Below, one piece after another: positions 40,980-47,250 of a stretch of 64,000 nt of DNA. The DNA comes from Pseudomonas resinovorans NBRC 106553 (GTDB taxonomy: Bacteria; Pseudomonadota; Gammaproteobacteria; Pseudomonadales; Pseudomonadaceae): positions 62,001-126,000 of the forward strand of contig NC_021506.1 in NCBI RefSeq assembly GCF_000412695.1, read 5' to 3'. The notes beneath the pieces were generated by a model. That model did not search any database and was not told the DNA's origin. It saw nothing but the letters and a program-made list of their open reading frames with translations. A program made the position numbers and the translations under genes. Position 1 is the first letter of the stretch; every line of letters starts with the position of its first letter.

Positions 40980-42179
40980 ATGTCCATTCAACAGAATGAG
41001 ATCAAAATCCTAGACCAACTACTGCTGGTCGATCTTTCCGGTATCCATCTGTGGACTGCTCGGAAAAAGCTGAAACCTGAAATGCTGGAGGGGAAGATTC
41101 CTCCTGCTATTTTGGCTTCACTCGGCTCGATGCGTGTAATCGACCCGGAGAAGCTGAAACCGTTTGAGAAGATCAAGCGGCAGGCTACAAAGGTGGTGGA
41201 AGAGTGTGGTGTGCGGTTCCTGGGTGGCTATGCAGTTTCCCAGGACAAGATCCAGGAGGTTGTTGACCGACTGGAAGCGCTCAAATCGCAATTTTACGAC
41301 TTGAAAAACAACTTTCTCCCCAACTACGAACGCTGGATCACTGAGTGGATCGACAAGGGCTGGGAGAAGCAAGAATGGCGTGATGCTATCCGCACCTCGG
41401 TGACACCGAAGGCGCAGGTAGATGCAGGGATGCATTTTGGGTACGCGGCATGCCGTGTTTCCCCTGATGGCGACAAGCACCTCTCTAACACGCTGGGTAC
41501 GCAGGTCCGTGGTTTGTCAGATCAGCTGTACGCTGAGACGGCAGATACAGCCGAGCGCTTGCTTGAAACTGGCTTGGCCACTCGTGGCCATGTCACACAA
41601 ACGACGCTGAACACTGTTCGGAAGATCAACGCCAAGCTTCGCGGCCTGATGTTCCTGTCCAGTGAGGTCAAAGCCCTAACCGAACACATTGAGGAAGTCC
41701 TTGCGGCTCTCCCCAAGTCCGGGGTGGTTAATGGCTCTCAGTACAACAGCGTTGTAGCTCTTGTGTCGGCCCTCTCTGATGAGGACTCGATCAAGCGGCT
41801 GATCAAAAACCTGAACAATGCCAACGGCCCACAAGATGTGTCGATGGCTTTCGTTCCAGCAACGCCTTTAGTTGAAACCGAGGCCCCGGCCGGTGTTGAA
41901 ACAAAGGCTCCTACAACAGTTGAGATCGAGGCTCCGGCCGAGACTGTCGCTGCTGTTGCTGTACCTGCTGCTGAAGTACCCGAGTATGCCGTAACGATGG
42001 TCGAGGAAGAGCTGAGCGCAAGTGTCGCTACTCCGAGTTGTCACGACAGCATCAACGAAGTACCAGCAACATCCGAGGTTGTTGAACCAGCTGAACCCGT
42101 TCCAGCGGAGCAGTCTGAAGAACCCCTCGTAATCAATCCGTCTGAACCCGATATGCCCTTCGGCACGTTCTGGTTCTGA
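40980..42179 (+). CDS. DUF3150-like protein between MoxR and VWA genes
   Basis: The ATG at 40980 gives 399 residues. The first 290 are helical and resemble the DUF3150 proteins encoded between cobS-like and cobT-like genes ('LDQLLLVDLSGIHLWTARKKL', 'VGGYAVSQDKIQEVVDRLE'-type blocks). The remaining about 100 residues are low-complexity Pro/Glu/Ala/Val and end in PFGTFWF. The YqaJ exonuclease encoded at 61015-62058 also ends in FGTFWF after a charged linker. The shared tip suggests a common binding partner. Role in the ATPase complex unknown. Confidence 0.72.
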   Translation: MSIQQNEIKILDQLLLVDLSGIHLWTARKKLKPEMLEGKIPPAILASLGSMRVIDPEKLKPFEKIKRQATKVVEECGVRFLGGYAVSQDKIQEVVDRLEALKSQFYDLKNNFLPNYERWITEWIDKGWEKQEWRDAIRTSVTPKAQVDAGMHFGYAACRVSPDGDKHLSNTLGTQVRGLSDQLYAETADTAERLLETGLATRGHVTQTTLNTVRKINAKLRGLMFLSSEVKALTEHIEEVLAALPKSGVVNGSQYNSVVALVSALSDEDSIKRLIKNLNNANGPQDVSMAFVPATPLVETEAPAGVETKAPTTVEIEAPAETVAAVAVPAAEVPEYAVTMVEEELSASVATPSCHDSINEVPATSEVVEPAEPVPAEQSEEPLVINPSEPDMPFGTFWF

Positions 42180-42192
42180 CATCACAAACAAA

Positions 42193-42259
42193 CCCCGCGC
42201 GGGAGTAACCCTCCTCGCGGGGTTACTCCTTTTCGCGGTGGCGAGAAAGGAGATAAACG
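42193..42259 (+). promoter_or_regulatory. Leader switch element 4 (before VWA gene)
   Basis: Hairpin CCCCGCG...CGCGGGG at 42193-42222. GGAGTAACC (42202-42210) is the exact complement of GGTTACTCC (42221-42229). The same CTCCTTTTCGC (from 42226) also pairs with GCGAGAAAGGAG (42241-42252) over the SD with one bulge. Both folds are strong and exclude each other; this is the clearest copy. Confidence 0.8.
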
Positions 42260-44074
42260 ATGAGCAATCAATCCCTGGTCGGCACTCTGCCGATCTACGC
42301 ACAGCACCTTGCCGAGCTAACTGGCGTCAAAGTGCATGTTGAGGGTGTCCAGGCTAAGACAGATGGAAAAAACGTATTTGTCCCCTTCACCGAGGACGAT
42401 CTGCCGCTGTCCTTCGGGTACATCGCACATGAATGCTCCCATGTCCGCAACACAGACATGGGCTGCTTTCGCGACTCAAGCCCGACACCCTTCCGCAAGA
42501 ATCTGCTGAACATTCTTGAGGACATCCGCATTGAACGATTGAGCATGGATCAGTACCCAGGTACTGAGTCGGACATCCGTTACCTGAACCGCAAGGTTCT
42601 GCTTGAGCCGTTCCGGCCAGAGCAGGTGGATGACTGTCCGGCGCTTCATGTGATTCACAACGGAATTCTCTACGGCGGTTACTGGCTACTCCAGGAACCG
42701 CAGCTTGAGGTTCCAGCAAAAGCCTACCTGGCCCGTATGGAGATCCTTCTTGGGGCTGACCTTACGGATCAGATCCTGACCCTGGTGAAGAACACCCTGG
42801 CGTGCGAGAGCACAACAGATGTTCTCGCTCTGGTGGACGCGATTATCGACCTGCTGCCTTCGCAAGAGGATGAGCAGGAAGATGAGCAACCGCAGCCCGA
42901 GCAAGGCTCTGAGGGTGCTCCTCAGGACTCGCAAGAGTCGGGTGGAGGCGATCAGCAGCAGGAGCAAAATCAAGGCGGTGGTGCGGGTGCAGGTGATGAA
43001 GGCAAAGAGGAGGGGCAACCCGAATCCAAGCAGGAAACATCTGATGGAGGCCAGTCCGGCTCCGAGCCGCAAGACCAATCCCAACCAAGTAGCGGCAGCA
43101 ATGCCGGCGACGATGGCCAAGAAACCTCGCAGTCCAGCAATGGCAGCGGCAAACCTTCCCCAGAAGCCAGCAACCTGCGCGAGCAGGCCAAGGATGCAAC
43201 CGAAGCCGACCTGAAAGGGTTGATCTCGGAAGTTGGCGACAAGGCGGGTGAGTTGCTAGGCCGTAAAGCAGTGCGCGACGGCAATCCGATCCGACCATTC
43301 TCTCTGGATGGGAGGGGCAGGAACCGATCCGATCAAGCGAGCGTCCGCCGTGTGCAATTGGGCATCGAGCAATCGGCCGGTCTGCGACAGTGCCTTAATG
43401 GGCTGTTACAGGCGCAGGTTGATTGCCGTGTTCGGCTGAAGCGGCAGGGCAAGCGGATCGACACTGGGCGTATCGCCATGATGAAAGGCGGCGAAACGCG
43501 GGTGTTTAGAAGTAAGTCTCGAGCAGAGCGTCAGTCTGCATCAATCCAGATTCTTCTCGACAAGTCGGGGAGTATGAAATCTGCGATGGATCAGGCCGAA
43601 GCCGCAGTCTACGCGGTGCTAAGCGCGCTGGAGGGACTTCCGCTGGTGACAACCGGCGCGATGTCGTTCCCCAACAAGGCGAACGATGGCGTTGAGCGCT
43701 GCGCACTGATCAAGAGCCCGAAAGAGCGATTGATCAAGGCGGTAAGCGAAGGTGGCTTTGGTGCGATGTCGGAGGGCGGTACGCCTCTTGCGCAAGCACT
43801 GTGGCCGGCTGCTGTTGAAGTTCTTCGTGCGAAGGGCGAGAAGAAGATTCTTTTCGTCATAACGGATGGTGAACCGAACGCAGGTACTACTCATGCAGCG
43901 AAGGAGTTTCTTCAGCGGTGTGAGGTCAGCGGCATCGAAGTGATTGGACTTGGTTTCGGAAGTGCCAATGAGCACATCCTGAAAGCATTGTTCAGCCAAT
44001 ACCGTGCTGTTGGGGAGGTTGCGAATCTCAAGAACTCGCTCTTTGAGCTTGTTCGCGAAGCATTAGCCGCCTGA
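42260..44074 (+). CDS. CobT-like protein with von Willebrand factor A domain
   Basis: The 604-residue protein has an N-terminal metallopeptidase-like block ('LSFGYIAHECSHVRNTDM', HExxH-like HECSH) followed by 'NLLNILEDIRIERLSM', as in CobT-type proteins. Next is an acidic Gln/Ser/Gly-rich linker (about residues 195-310), then a VWA domain with MIDAS 'IQILLDKSGSMKSAMDQAE' (D-x-S-x-S). Further metal ligands lie in 'MSEGGTPLAQALW' and 'LFVITDGEPNAG'. It should be the substrate-binding partner of the MoxR-type ATPase. The cellular target is unknown; cobalamin synthesis is unlikely, since no cob genes are nearby. Confidence 0.87.
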   Translation: MSNQSLVGTLPIYAQHLAELTGVKVHVEGVQAKTDGKNVFVPFTEDDLPLSFGYIAHECSHVRNTDMGCFRDSSPTPFRKNLLNILEDIRIERLSMDQYPGTESDIRYLNRKVLLEPFRPEQVDDCPALHVIHNGILYGGYWLLQEPQLEVPAKAYLARMEILLGADLTDQILTLVKNTLACESTTDVLALVDAIIDLLPSQEDEQEDEQPQPEQGSEGAPQDSQESGGGDQQQEQNQGGGAGAGDEGKEEGQPESKQETSDGGQSGSEPQDQSQPSSGSNAGDDGQETSQSSNGSGKPSPEASNLREQAKDATEADLKGLISEVGDKAGELLGRKAVRDGNPIRPFSLDGRGRNRSDQASVRRVQLGIEQSAGLRQCLNGLLQAQVDCRVRLKRQGKRIDTGRIAMMKGGETRVFRSKSRAERQSASIQILLDKSGSMKSAMDQAEAAVYAVLSALEGLPLVTTGAMSFPNKANDGVERCALIKSPKERLIKAVSEGGFGAMSEGGTPLAQALWPAAVEVLRAKGEKKILFVITDGEPNAGTTHAAKEFLQRCEVSGIEVIGLGFGSANEHILKALFSQYRAVGEVANLKNSLFELVREALAA

Positions 44075-44089
44075 CAAATAACCATTCAA

Positions 44090-44143
44090 CCCACTAGGGG
44101 CTTTCCCTAGTGGGAGGCCTCTGTCGGTTTGAGGAGGTCTGAA
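44090..44143 (+). promoter_or_regulatory. Leader switch element 5 (before 44144)
   Basis: Hairpin CCCACTAGGG...CCCTAGTGGG at 44090-44114. Here the SD is GAGGAGG (44131-44137) and the anti-SD has changed with it to CCTC (44118-44121). Confidence 0.7.
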
Positions 44144-44560
44144 ATGGAAAATACTGCGACTGCGTTGCCCTTGTTGGATCTGTTTGGGGAGCAAGTAATT
44201 ATTCAGCGCCGCTCGTTTGAGCGGAGACCACGGAGAAAGGCAAGCCATGCGCGAGTTTTTCAACTTGGATTTCTCGACATTCTTGAAATGTCAGACGCTG
44301 AGCTGGAAGCCCTGCGGGCACGAGACGAAATCACCGATGATTACGTTGAGTGGATGCGGGAGTACCTGCTGAAAATCACTCTGAGGCAGATCATTCATCC
44401 TCAGGTCAGTGAGCAGAATTGGCGCGAAGCAATGGATTGGGTTCTTTCGGACGAAGTTCATCCGTTTAGCTTCCGGGTCTGTTGTGAAGCAATGATGTGC
44501 GACTTCGAAGATGTTCGTGCTACCACATTGAAAATCGCAGCCAAAGAACTGTTTAAGTAA
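44144..44560 (+). CDS. Hypothetical protein of the VWA cluster
   Basis: The ATG at 44144 (GAGGAGG upstream) gives 138 residues. A basic N-terminal part (RRSFERRPRRKASHARVFQL) leads to a helical acidic part ('DILEMSDAELEALRARDEIT'). No family is recognised. It is transcribed in the same direction as the VWA gene. Confidence 0.62.
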   Translation: MENTATALPLLDLFGEQVIIQRRSFERRPRRKASHARVFQLGFLDILEMSDAELEALRARDEITDDYVEWMREYLLKITLRQIIHPQVSEQNWREAMDWVLSDEVHPFSFRVCCEAMMCDFEDVRATTLKIAAKELFK

Positions 44561-44565
44561 ATAGA

Positions 44566-44633
44566 AGCCCGATAGGGGGAAAGCCCCCTACGGGCTTTCT
44601 CCCTTTCTGCGCTTCGTGGAAATGGAGAATCAG
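44566..44633 (+). promoter_or_regulatory. Leader switch element 6 (before 44634)
   Basis: Hairpin at 44566-44596. GGGGGAAAGCCC (44575-44586) pairs over 12 bp with GGGCTTTCTCCC (44592-44603) with one G-U. The TTCTCC in that strand (44597-44602) is instead the exact complement of GGAGAA at the SD (44624-44629). Confidence 0.78.
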
Positions 44634-45020
44634 ATGAATGCTTATAGGGACGCCCAGGCAGGCGAAGCCAAGATGTTCGTTACTCGTAACGATCAGGTGG
44701 TCAAGCTAGTTGAAAGGCTGCTGAAGCGAGCCACCAGTGTTCTCGTCGAGAAGGTTTGCCGCAAGGCTATGACGGATGGCGAGTTTCAGGTTGTAAAGCA
44801 AGCGACTCAGCGTGGCGAGCTGTACAAGGTATTCAGCCTTGTTCGTCCAGCTGCCGACCAGATGCGACGTGTAGACAGCACGAACATTTACTGGGACTGG
44901 ATTGACGCCTTCGGGAGCTATTCGGACGCAGTTGGCTCTTGTTGGCCATACATGAGCCAGGAGCGAAGAGCTTACGCTCTGCTTCGTGCTGAAGAGCTTG
45001 CCAACGCAATCTGCAAATAA
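44634..45020 (+). CDS. Hypothetical protein of the VWA cluster
   Basis: The 128-residue protein (MNAYRDAQAGEAKMFVTRND) is helical and basic ('VVKLVERLLKRATSVLVEKVC'). GGAGAA lies 7 nt before the ATG. It ends in 'ERRAYALLRAEELANAICK'. Unknown family. Confidence 0.6.
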   Translation: MNAYRDAQAGEAKMFVTRNDQVVKLVERLLKRATSVLVEKVCRKAMTDGEFQVVKQATQRGELYKVFSLVRPAADQMRRVDSTNIYWDWIDAFGSYSDAVGSCWPYMSQERRAYALLRAEELANAICK

Positions 45021-45069
45021 CCCTACCGGGGAACTCCGGCGGGGTTCTCCATGCAAATGGAGATTAAAA
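45021..45069 (+). promoter_or_regulatory. Leader switch element 7 (before 45070)
   Basis: The hairpin CCCTACCGG...CCGGCGGGG begins directly after the preceding stop codon. GGGGAACTCC (45028-45037) can pair with GGGGTTCTCC (45041-45050). TCTCCAT (45046-45052) pairs with ATGGAGA (45057-45063), a 4-nt loop stem over the SD. Confidence 0.78.
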
Positions 45070-45315
45070 ATGCATCGATTTGTAGAAGAAAAAATGGCAA
45101 AAATCGCGCCTGTTCCATGCGATTTCATGCTTGGCGATACCGTAACGGTGACAAATGGGTACGGGCTCGAAATCAAGGGAAAGACAATCCTTGGATTCGT
45201 TCGTGAGATCGATGAGTTTCGGCCCGGGGCCATCATTTTCCTGGACTGGGATTGCTACTGGTTTCCAGTAGCACCGGAAAAGCTGAAGCTCGAAAGCCGA
45301 GACGTAGCGCTCTAA
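45070..45315 (+). CDS. Small hypothetical protein (KOW/SH3-like?)
   Basis: The product has 81 residues. 'FMLGDTVTVTNGYGLEIKGK' and 'GAIIFLDWDCYWFPVAPEKL' look like a small beta barrel. GGAG lies 8 nt before the ATG in a maskable stem. Function unknown. Confidence 0.58.
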   Translation: MHRFVEEKMAKIAPVPCDFMLGDTVTVTNGYGLEIKGKTILGFVREIDEFRPGAIIFLDWDCYWFPVAPEKLKLESRDVAL

Positions 45316-45323
45316 TTAAACCA

Positions 45324-45380
45324 CCTATGGGGGAGAAATCCCCCATGGGGCTTCTCCCTGTCGGATATACGGAGAAGTCG
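45324..45380 (+). promoter_or_regulatory. Leader switch element 8 (before 45381)
   Basis: Hairpin CCTATGGGGGA-GAAA-TCCCCCATGGGG. CTTCTCC (45351-45357) is the exact complement of GGAGAAG (45371-45377). The outer pair is changed relative to element 2, and both sides changed together. Confidence 0.78.
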
Positions 45381-45626
45381 ATGAACGCGATCCTTGAAGC
45401 TGCTCGTTTGCAAGGTCAGGCCTCGGTAGCCCGCAAGGCTTGGGTTACCAAAGGCGAAACAAAGGTTCACCTCTGGGAGCTGTCAACAGGGGGAGTCATA
45501 TACCTGAAGCACTCGCGGGGGCATGGTTTTTTCCCCCCGATCATGCTGGAAGAACCAATGGAGATGGTTGTTGACCGTTTCCGGAATAAACGCGGTCATA
45601 AGGTGTTTTCACCGAGTGGGCTATGA
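45381..45626 (+). CDS. Small hypothetical protein of the VWA cluster
   Basis: The product has 81 residues (MNAILEAARLQGQASVARKA), helical then beta-rich ('TGGVIYLKHSRGHGFFPP'). GGAGAAG lies 3 nt before the ATG. A strong terminator follows. Unknown. Confidence 0.58.
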   Translation: MNAILEAARLQGQASVARKAWVTKGETKVHLWELSTGGVIYLKHSRGHGFFPPIMLEEPMEMVVDRFRNKRGHKVFSPSGL

Positions 45627-45631
45627 GTGTG

Positions 45632-45662
45632 AAAGGGTGGCCTTCGGGTCACCCTTTTTTTT
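45632..45662 (+). terminator. Rho-independent terminator
   Basis: AAAGGGTGGCC-TTCG-GGTCACCCTTTTTT with a stable TTCG loop ends the large-gene part of the cluster. Confidence 0.85.
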
Positions 45663-45961
45663 GGTTCAGCGTCTTGTTAAAGGGCATCGGTTTGGTATCA
45701 TCGCAGCCATAGAGTGGGCTTCAGGTCGAGCTCTAAAGAATCCTTCCAGCACAGAGACCTCTGTGCTTAGAACTTAGCGCCATGCATGAGCATGTCCGCC
45801 AAGGCCTGAAACGTGTATGCGTTCAGGCAGTGTTCTCATCATGCATGTGATGAGTCACAAAAAAGCAGAGCCACGCTTTCAAACCGGCTTAAAAATAGCA
45901 CTCAAATTATCGGCATCCAGGCAACTGGATATTGATTTTTCTGCGTGCCTAAAAACCCGCA
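45663..45961 (+). promoter_or_regulatory. Intergenic region with promoter and hairpins
   Basis: TTGTTA (near 45674) and TATCAT (near 45696), 16 bp apart, make a plausible promoter for the downstream small genes. Several inverted repeats follow: GCACAGAG/CTCTGTGC (45749-45765), GCCTGAAACG/TGCGTTCAGGC (45809-45834) and TCATCATGCATGTGATGA (45837-45854). No gene is seen. Confidence 0.45.
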
Positions 45962-46024
45962 GCGGGGAGATTACTTCCCGCCAGGGTGGTTCTCCGTCTG
46001 CATCCTTTGCTAACGGAGAACACC
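45962..46024 (+). promoter_or_regulatory. Leader switch element 9 (before 46025)
   Basis: Hairpin GCGGG...CCCGC at 45962-45981. GTTCTCCGT (45989-45997) and ACGGAGAAC (46013-46021) form a 9-bp perfect stem over the SD, the longest uninterrupted match without G-U pairs. Confidence 0.78.
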
Positions 46025-46159
46025 ATGAAAACTCTTATCGTCCTTACCGCTCTTGTTGTTGGTGGCATTCAACTTGGCTTAAAGGCATTCGATTCCGGCG
46101 TTGCAACTGCTCAGCAGTCTCACACCGCAGAAATGATCAAGGCGCGTCACTCGCTTTGA
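46025..46159 (+). CDS. 44-residue peptide with membrane/secretion segment
   Basis: ATG at 46025 opens MKTLIVLTALVVGGIQLGLK, a hydrophobic N-terminus with one lysine, then a short polar tail ending KARHSL. ACGGAGAAC lies 3-4 nt before the ATG. It may be a secreted or membrane peptide. Its placement behind a strong switch element supports it as a real gene. Confidence 0.55.
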   Translation: MKTLIVLTALVVGGIQLGLKAFDSGVATAQQSHTAEMIKARHSL

Positions 46160-46227
46160 TTCAATAAGGCTCTTGGCAAATTACTTTCGGTTCTCCGGGA
46201 GTCTTTGCTCCATAAGAGGTCTTTCCG
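46160..46227 (+). promoter_or_regulatory. Divergent leader element 10 (before 46228)
   Basis: The SD AAGAGG lies near 46214-46219, and CTCTT near 46172 can pair with AAGAG. GGTTCTCCGGGAG is also present, but the first hairpin is weak, so this copy is uncertain. Confidence 0.4.
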
Positions 46228-46383
46228 ATGTTTCATGTAAACGCAATTGACGCTGTTCGCAGCGCATCATCGTTGGCTGAAAAATCGAAATGTGCCTATG
46301 CGATTTATTCGCAGGCAAATGGCTTTATTGTTGTTCTACTGACTCAGCCGAACGGCTCGGAGTTGGAAATAATTAAACCCTGA
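46228..46383 (+). CDS. 51-residue hypothetical protein
   Basis: ATG at 46228 opens MFHVNAIDAVRSASSLAEKS and closes with 'GFIVVLLTQPNGSELEIIKP'. An alpha-beta layout is plausible. It is followed by a leader element that overlaps its stop codon. Unknown. Confidence 0.5.
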   Translation: MFHVNAIDAVRSASSLAEKSKCAYAIYSQANGFIVVLLTQPNGSELEIIKP

Positions 46384-46429
46384 CGGGGAATCCCGTTGGG
46401 ACTCCTCGTCTTTTTGAGGAGTAAAAACT
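46378..46429 (+). promoter_or_regulatory. Leader switch element 11 (before 46430)
   Basis: CCCTGACGGG-GAAT-CCCGTTGGG forms the first hairpin and includes the upstream stop codon. ACTCCTC (46401-46407) is the exact complement of GAGGAGT (46416-46422), again with both arms changed relative to other copies. Confidence 0.78.
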
Positions 46430-46636
46430 ATGTACAAAAAAATACTATTCGACTGGATTAAGGCTTCACTTATGGGCGTTGGCTGTAGCTTGTTGGCAGC
46501 CGCTTTCGTTTCCATCGTTACACCAGGGACGCATCCGCTTGTCGTATCGTTCTGTCTGGTGCTTGGCGTGGTAATGATGATCGCCGATTTGGTGGTATCC
46601 TTGATTACAGCGATGAGCAATCCGAAAGGAGAATGA
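46430..46636 (+). CDS. Small two-span membrane protein
   Basis: The product has 68 residues with two membrane segments ('ASLMGVGCSLLAAAFVSIV' and 'VVSFCLVLGVVMMIADLVVS'). GAGGAG lies 8 nt before the ATG. The SD of the next gene is inside its last codons, so the two are coupled. Confidence 0.6.
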   Translation: MYKKILFDWIKASLMGVGCSLLAAAFVSIVTPGTHPLVVSFCLVLGVVMMIADLVVSLITAMSNPKGE

Positions 46637-46637
46637 A

Positions 46638-46769
46638 ATGGACTCGATGCAGATGCTTGTTTACGCAATCGTAGGTGTGGTCAGCGTTTTGGCCCTAACC
46701 GGCGTGATCGGTTATGTGGTTGCTGACCGTCTCGACAAGAAGCACGGCACCAACATCAAGGCCCACTGA
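46638..46769 (+). CDS. 43-residue single-span membrane peptide
   Basis: ATG at 46638, one base after the previous stop, with AGGAGA upstream. The peptide MDSMQMLVYAIVGVVSVLAL continues with GVIGYVVADRLDKKHG, one membrane span and a basic tail. The coupling to the 68-residue gene supports it as real. Confidence 0.55.
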   Translation: MDSMQMLVYAIVGVVSVLALTGVIGYVVADRLDKKHGTNIKAH

Positions 46770-46911
46770 GCCATCCCTTAGGGGTTTGCCCAGTGAACGG
46801 ATTCAAGCCTAGCTTCGGCTAGGCCGCTGCGTGGTCACCCTCCGTGGGTGATCCACCAGAGCCCTTCCGTGTGAAGGGCTCTGGGGATCACCCACACCAG
46901 GAGAGTTGAAC
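46770..46911 (+). promoter_or_regulatory. Complex leader with three hairpins (before 46912)
   Basis: AAGCCTAG-CTTC-GGCTAGGC (46805-46824) and a long stem GGGTGATCC...GGATCACCC enclosing CCAGAGCCCTTC/GAAGGGCTCTGG (about 46847-46895) are visible. The SD CAGGAGAG follows at once. CCCTCC before the long stem could mask it. This is a divergent member of the switch family. Confidence 0.5.
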
Positions 46912-47109
46912 ATGACCGCAGCAAACGCACTATTCTGCCAAGAACTCAAAGAACTGATGGTCGAGTCTGGTCGGGTGTTCAAAGTCCCCGAGCAGATCGC
47001 CAGAACTGTTTCATCCTCTGATCCGGATACCCGGTTCGTCAAATCATGGGCGGTGATTCATCGCTTGATCCCGAGTGATGGTCAGGTCTTAGTAGTGCCT
47101 CAGGCATGA
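46912..47109 (+). CDS. Small hypothetical protein
   Basis: The ATG at 46912 with CAGGAGAG upstream gives 65 residues (MTAANALFCQELKELMVESG). Mixed fold, ends 'DGQVLVVPQA'. Last gene of the cluster, closed by a terminator. Unknown. Confidence 0.55.
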   Translation: MTAANALFCQELKELMVESGRVFKVPEQIARTVSSSDPDTRFVKSWAVIHRLIPSDGQVLVVPQA

Positions 47110-47122
47110 TCAAAAACATAGC

Positions 47123-47162
47123 GAGCCCCGGCCGGTGACACCACCAGCCGGGGCTTTGCTTT
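47123..47162 (+). terminator. Rho-independent terminator
   Basis: AGCCCCGGC, a 12-nt loop and GCCGGGGCT then TTGCTTTTT. It closes the small-gene cluster before traN. Confidence 0.8.
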
Positions 47163-47185
47163 TTCAGGCGGTTTTATTGCCTGAA
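47163..47185 (+). promoter_or_regulatory. TTCAG-N13-CTGAA operator upstream of traN
   Basis: TTCAGGCGGTTTTATTGCC runs into CTGAA, nearly the same as the SPFH-gene copy. It ends 66 nt before the ATG at 47251, which also supports that start. Confidence 0.68.
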
Positions 47186-47250
47186 ACCGCGCCATCGTGT
47201 TTCCCCCTTGCCATAGCATCGAAGCATCCCTCTTTCTGGACATGCGATCG

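Noticed and set aside
42260..44074. Assignment of the MoxR/VWA pair to cobalamin biosynthesis (CobS/CobT)
   Set aside because: The similarity is at the level of the ATPase/VWA architecture. No cobN or other cobalamin genes are nearby, and the genes between and after are unrelated small proteins.
39426..46422. Intergenic GC-rich hairpins read as ordinary rho-independent terminators
   Set aside because: Most copies lack a T-run directly after the stem; a CTCC-containing strand follows instead. Stopping transcription after every small gene would also leave the next genes without promoters.
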